The notes beneath the pieces are model-generated. The model was not told the origin of the DNA. It made no database searches and saw nothing but the letters and a program-made list of their open reading frames with translations. Positions 61,341 to 64,000 of a DNA stretch of 64,000 nt are shown one piece after another. The position numbers and the translations under genes were made by a program. This DNA is from Brugia malayi (lineage: Eukaryota; Nematoda; Chromadorea; Rhabditida; Onchocercidae), in the NCBI RefSeq assembly GCF_000002995.4, contig NW_025062477.1, positions 6,792,649 through 6,856,648 of the forward strand, written 5' to 3'. Within the stretch, counting starts at the first letter, position 1, and every line of letters starts with the position of its first letter.

Positions 61341-64000
61341 CAACAAAGGATGAGAAATGACCTCTGTGATATGAATCTTAGATCTTGAGCGCCGTCTATC
61401 AGATTGTAATCTGCCTTAGTAGCATCTTAAGATTTTTTGATTTAGATGAGTTTTTCCATAGGATTCGATACTACCAGTTTACTTCTGACCTTGATTAAGC
61501 TGTAAACACACAAGTAAGTGGTAATGATTGCAGGAATTAGCGAAATAAAAAAGTGAAATAAAAAAAAATTGGAGAGGTGGAAAGATAACAGTTGATTTTA
61601 TTGTTCGTTTATGTTTTTATTGCTTATTTCTTAATATTTTCTCGTAATTTTATATCTGACTGAATCTGTCTTCTGTAACTATTTCTATTATTTATATTTC
61701 TGCTATATTTCCTAACATCAACACCTATTTTTTTGCTATTATTTGCAATTTTTCCTCACAGTTCGTTTCTTTTATTAAAATATGAAATATTTTAATTCTC
61801 TTGATTGCTTGTTAATCATATGAACACGAAAATTAGGAATAGCACATCGTTTTTTCTTTCCATTGTTCCCCACTTTAGGAGAAAAAATTTCACTAAGTTC
61901 ATTTTCCTTTTCTTTTCTTTTCCTATATCTAACATGCTTAGTGGCTTTATTTCTTGCATTTTTAGCAGCCACCTATCAAATAAACCAATAATTATGCTAT
62001 TTTGCACATTATTATTCCTTGAATCGGTCATTTATTAAGTCGTTTTGTTGTCGAACTGCAATCATTTACATACACTATAAATGAGTGATTTTATCAATTG
62101 ATCAGTTATCGTAAAAATTCAAAATGCTATGTTATCACTAGGAAAGATGAAAATTAAATAATTAAACTGCATTTGACTAACCTGCTAATCTATAACAATG
62201 GAAGAATAATTTTTTTTTTGAAAGAATACGTATATTCCTTATTTTTTTAGGTCAATTTTTTGTTTTTCTCTTGTTTTTCCTAGTTTTTTTTTTTTTTTTT
62301 ATTTTTTTCAAATTAGCCTTTGTTTGAAATTAATCCTGCAAATTTCAAATGTATTTCAAATGTACGACTTCATTTTCAAATGTTTTCCTTCCAAATCAGA
62401 AAACACTGGAATACTTTTTTATAGTGGAATCTTAATTTGTTATTTAAGTTGTGTTTTCGCAATTATAATCAATTTTAACCTATTACAATGCTTATTTAGG
62501 CATTTTTCTTTCCAGGCGCTTCTAAAACAAGTTTTGAAGCTTGTTACATTTTCCTTGTCTTATTGTTCACTTCGCTCAAATTCATTAATACTTACACACA
62601 GTGAATGAGGAGGAAAACTTTTTGGTACGATAAGAAATTTCTGAATGATGATGAAATAGTATTGCTAATATTTTCTAACGCTTAATGATTTTAGAAGTAA
62701 TTAATATAAAATCCATTAAATTAATCCTTTCACAATTATTTTCCATCACTTTTTGTCTCCTTTTTCTTCTAGAAACACCAACAATCGAGTTTACTGTGAG
62801 CTTAAATAAAAACTTGTTTCGAATAGACAAACACTCATAAAGGAAAGAAATGGTTACTTCAAATATGAAATGACTCATTTTAAAAATTGTGCTCATCAAA
62901 AAAGAAAACTTTTGCTTTGTTTTCGAATTGCTATTTTTAAGAGAAAATTACTTTGTTGTGTATTTCAAAATTAAAGGAGAAGATGTAATTAAGAACAGAA
63001 GAAATTATCAAATTTTTCAATTTTTTTTTCTATTTTGTGCAGTGAATTTTAAGACGAATAATTTGTATGACAAAATTGTGATTGTAAAAGGAAAAAATGA
63101 GCTTTAATCTGAGGAGATATTCATTAACTCATATAATCTTGTTTATTAGGGACGATACTTTTGTAAGCTAATGAAATTTTTTTTTTTTAATTTAATAGTA
63201 TTCAAAAGTTAAGGTTAGCAGCCAACAAAGCGAATAAGATTTGTTCCCATCATTAAAGAATGGTTTGCGCCACCGGTGGTTTGATGTTTCAATACATTTA
63301 TAAAATCAATCTTAATGTGATATGTCTTCAGAATATCGAAAACGTGTCACTGTTCTTTTCGCTTTTTTAATTTCGAACCGAAACTATGACATTTTCACTT
63401 TTTTCGAAGTCTTAAATGTTAGACCTTTGAATTTTTTTTTTATTCCTATCCCATACTTCAATGTTTTTCTCTGCTGAATAGTAAAATCAATGAGGTGTAG
63501 AATTATGCGTCATTTCCTCCTGTTCGGTGCACCACAACCGCCCTGTCAGTTCTGTCAAAAATTTCAAATGTCATAGACATTCGAAATAGTTAATATGCAT
63601 GAGTTACTAATTTTGAAAGTGCGAAATATATTTGTTTTCTTTATTTCATCATTAGTCACCTTTAACAATGAATAATGCTACACCAATTATCACTTTATAT
63701 TTCAATACGTGTTATCAGCAAAGATCATTGAAAATATTACGAATTTCGCCTCATCAAAATGCTAGCGTTTTATTTAATTCTGTTCTCGAAAAACGCATGA
63801 ATTTATAATATAATGCAAACGATAGAAATGGAGATAGTTTTTAAAAAAGGAAAGGAAACATACTTTATAGACTTTTATCTTTTCTAATCACTTCTATATT
63901 TTGTAATAAAATCCACAAAAAGAAGGCAGAGTCACTTAAAAATATGTAAACAAACCTGTCCTTGAAGAAATTTGATAAACCCAGTATTGCAAAATGCGAT

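Larger units (their letters stand above)
56816..64000. other. 7-kb region without a supportable gene
   Basis: Sequence upstream of the membrane-protein gene. It contains GA-rich stretches (57,430-57,460, 59,500-59,570, 59,960-59,990), long A or T runs (58,075-58,090, 61,314-61,340, 62,286-62,300), a CA/TA-rich microsatellite (60,138-60,201), a 46-bp direct repeat and a DR1 motif. Short frames exist on both strands but none shows splice-consistent homology. A Lys/Arg-rich minus-strand frame at 61,775-61,972 with an acceptor at 61,973 is the only one with some look of an exon. Confidence 0.55.

Overview
The window looks like chromosomal DNA from a parasitic nematode, most likely a filarial worm. 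It is very AT-rich. Coding sequence is cut into short exons (mostly 80-400 nt) by AT-rich introns of about 100-1,900 nt with GT/AG borders and TTTCAG-like acceptors, and the genes match animal families. The species assignment is inference from composition and intron style. All gene models were built by hand: exons were joined where splice sites and reading phase agreed and, where possible, where the joined protein matched a known family. No search was run.

Layout. (1) 553-31,072, plus strand: the 3' four-fifths of a dystrophin gene (dys-1), about 55 exons and about 3,100 residues. It starts inside the spectrin rod and runs through the WW, EF-hand-like and ZZ domains and the C-terminal coiled coils to a stop codon. 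(2) 31,807-43,954, plus: a complete DEAD-box helicase of the DDX27/Drs1 type (16 exons, 680 aa), a ribosome-biogenesis factor. (3) 34,523-38,162, minus: a complete 8-exon major-facilitator transporter (439 aa, SLC22A18-like) lying wholly inside the 6.8-kb intron 6 of the helicase on the opposite strand. (4) 44,473-48,970, minus: an F-box/leucine-rich-repeat protein (11 exons, 575 aa), convergent with the helicase. (5) 50,936-56,805, minus: an unrecognised single-pass membrane protein (about 698 aa) with an acidic N terminus carrying a W-x-x-V motif and a Cys-rich C terminus. (6) 56,806-64,000: no gene I can support; it holds microsatellites, a 46-bp direct repeat and a perfect DR1 nuclear-receptor half-site pair.

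The genes do not form a pathway: a muscle cytoskeleton-membrane linker, a nucleolar helicase, a transporter, a presumptive ubiquitin-ligase adaptor and an unknown membrane protein. The most interesting points are the nested antisense transporter, the novel membrane protein, an antisense poly(A)-tailed insertion in a dystrophin intron, several hairpin or repeat relics in introns, and the DR1 site. I saw no tRNA or rRNA gene, CRISPR array or intact transposon.
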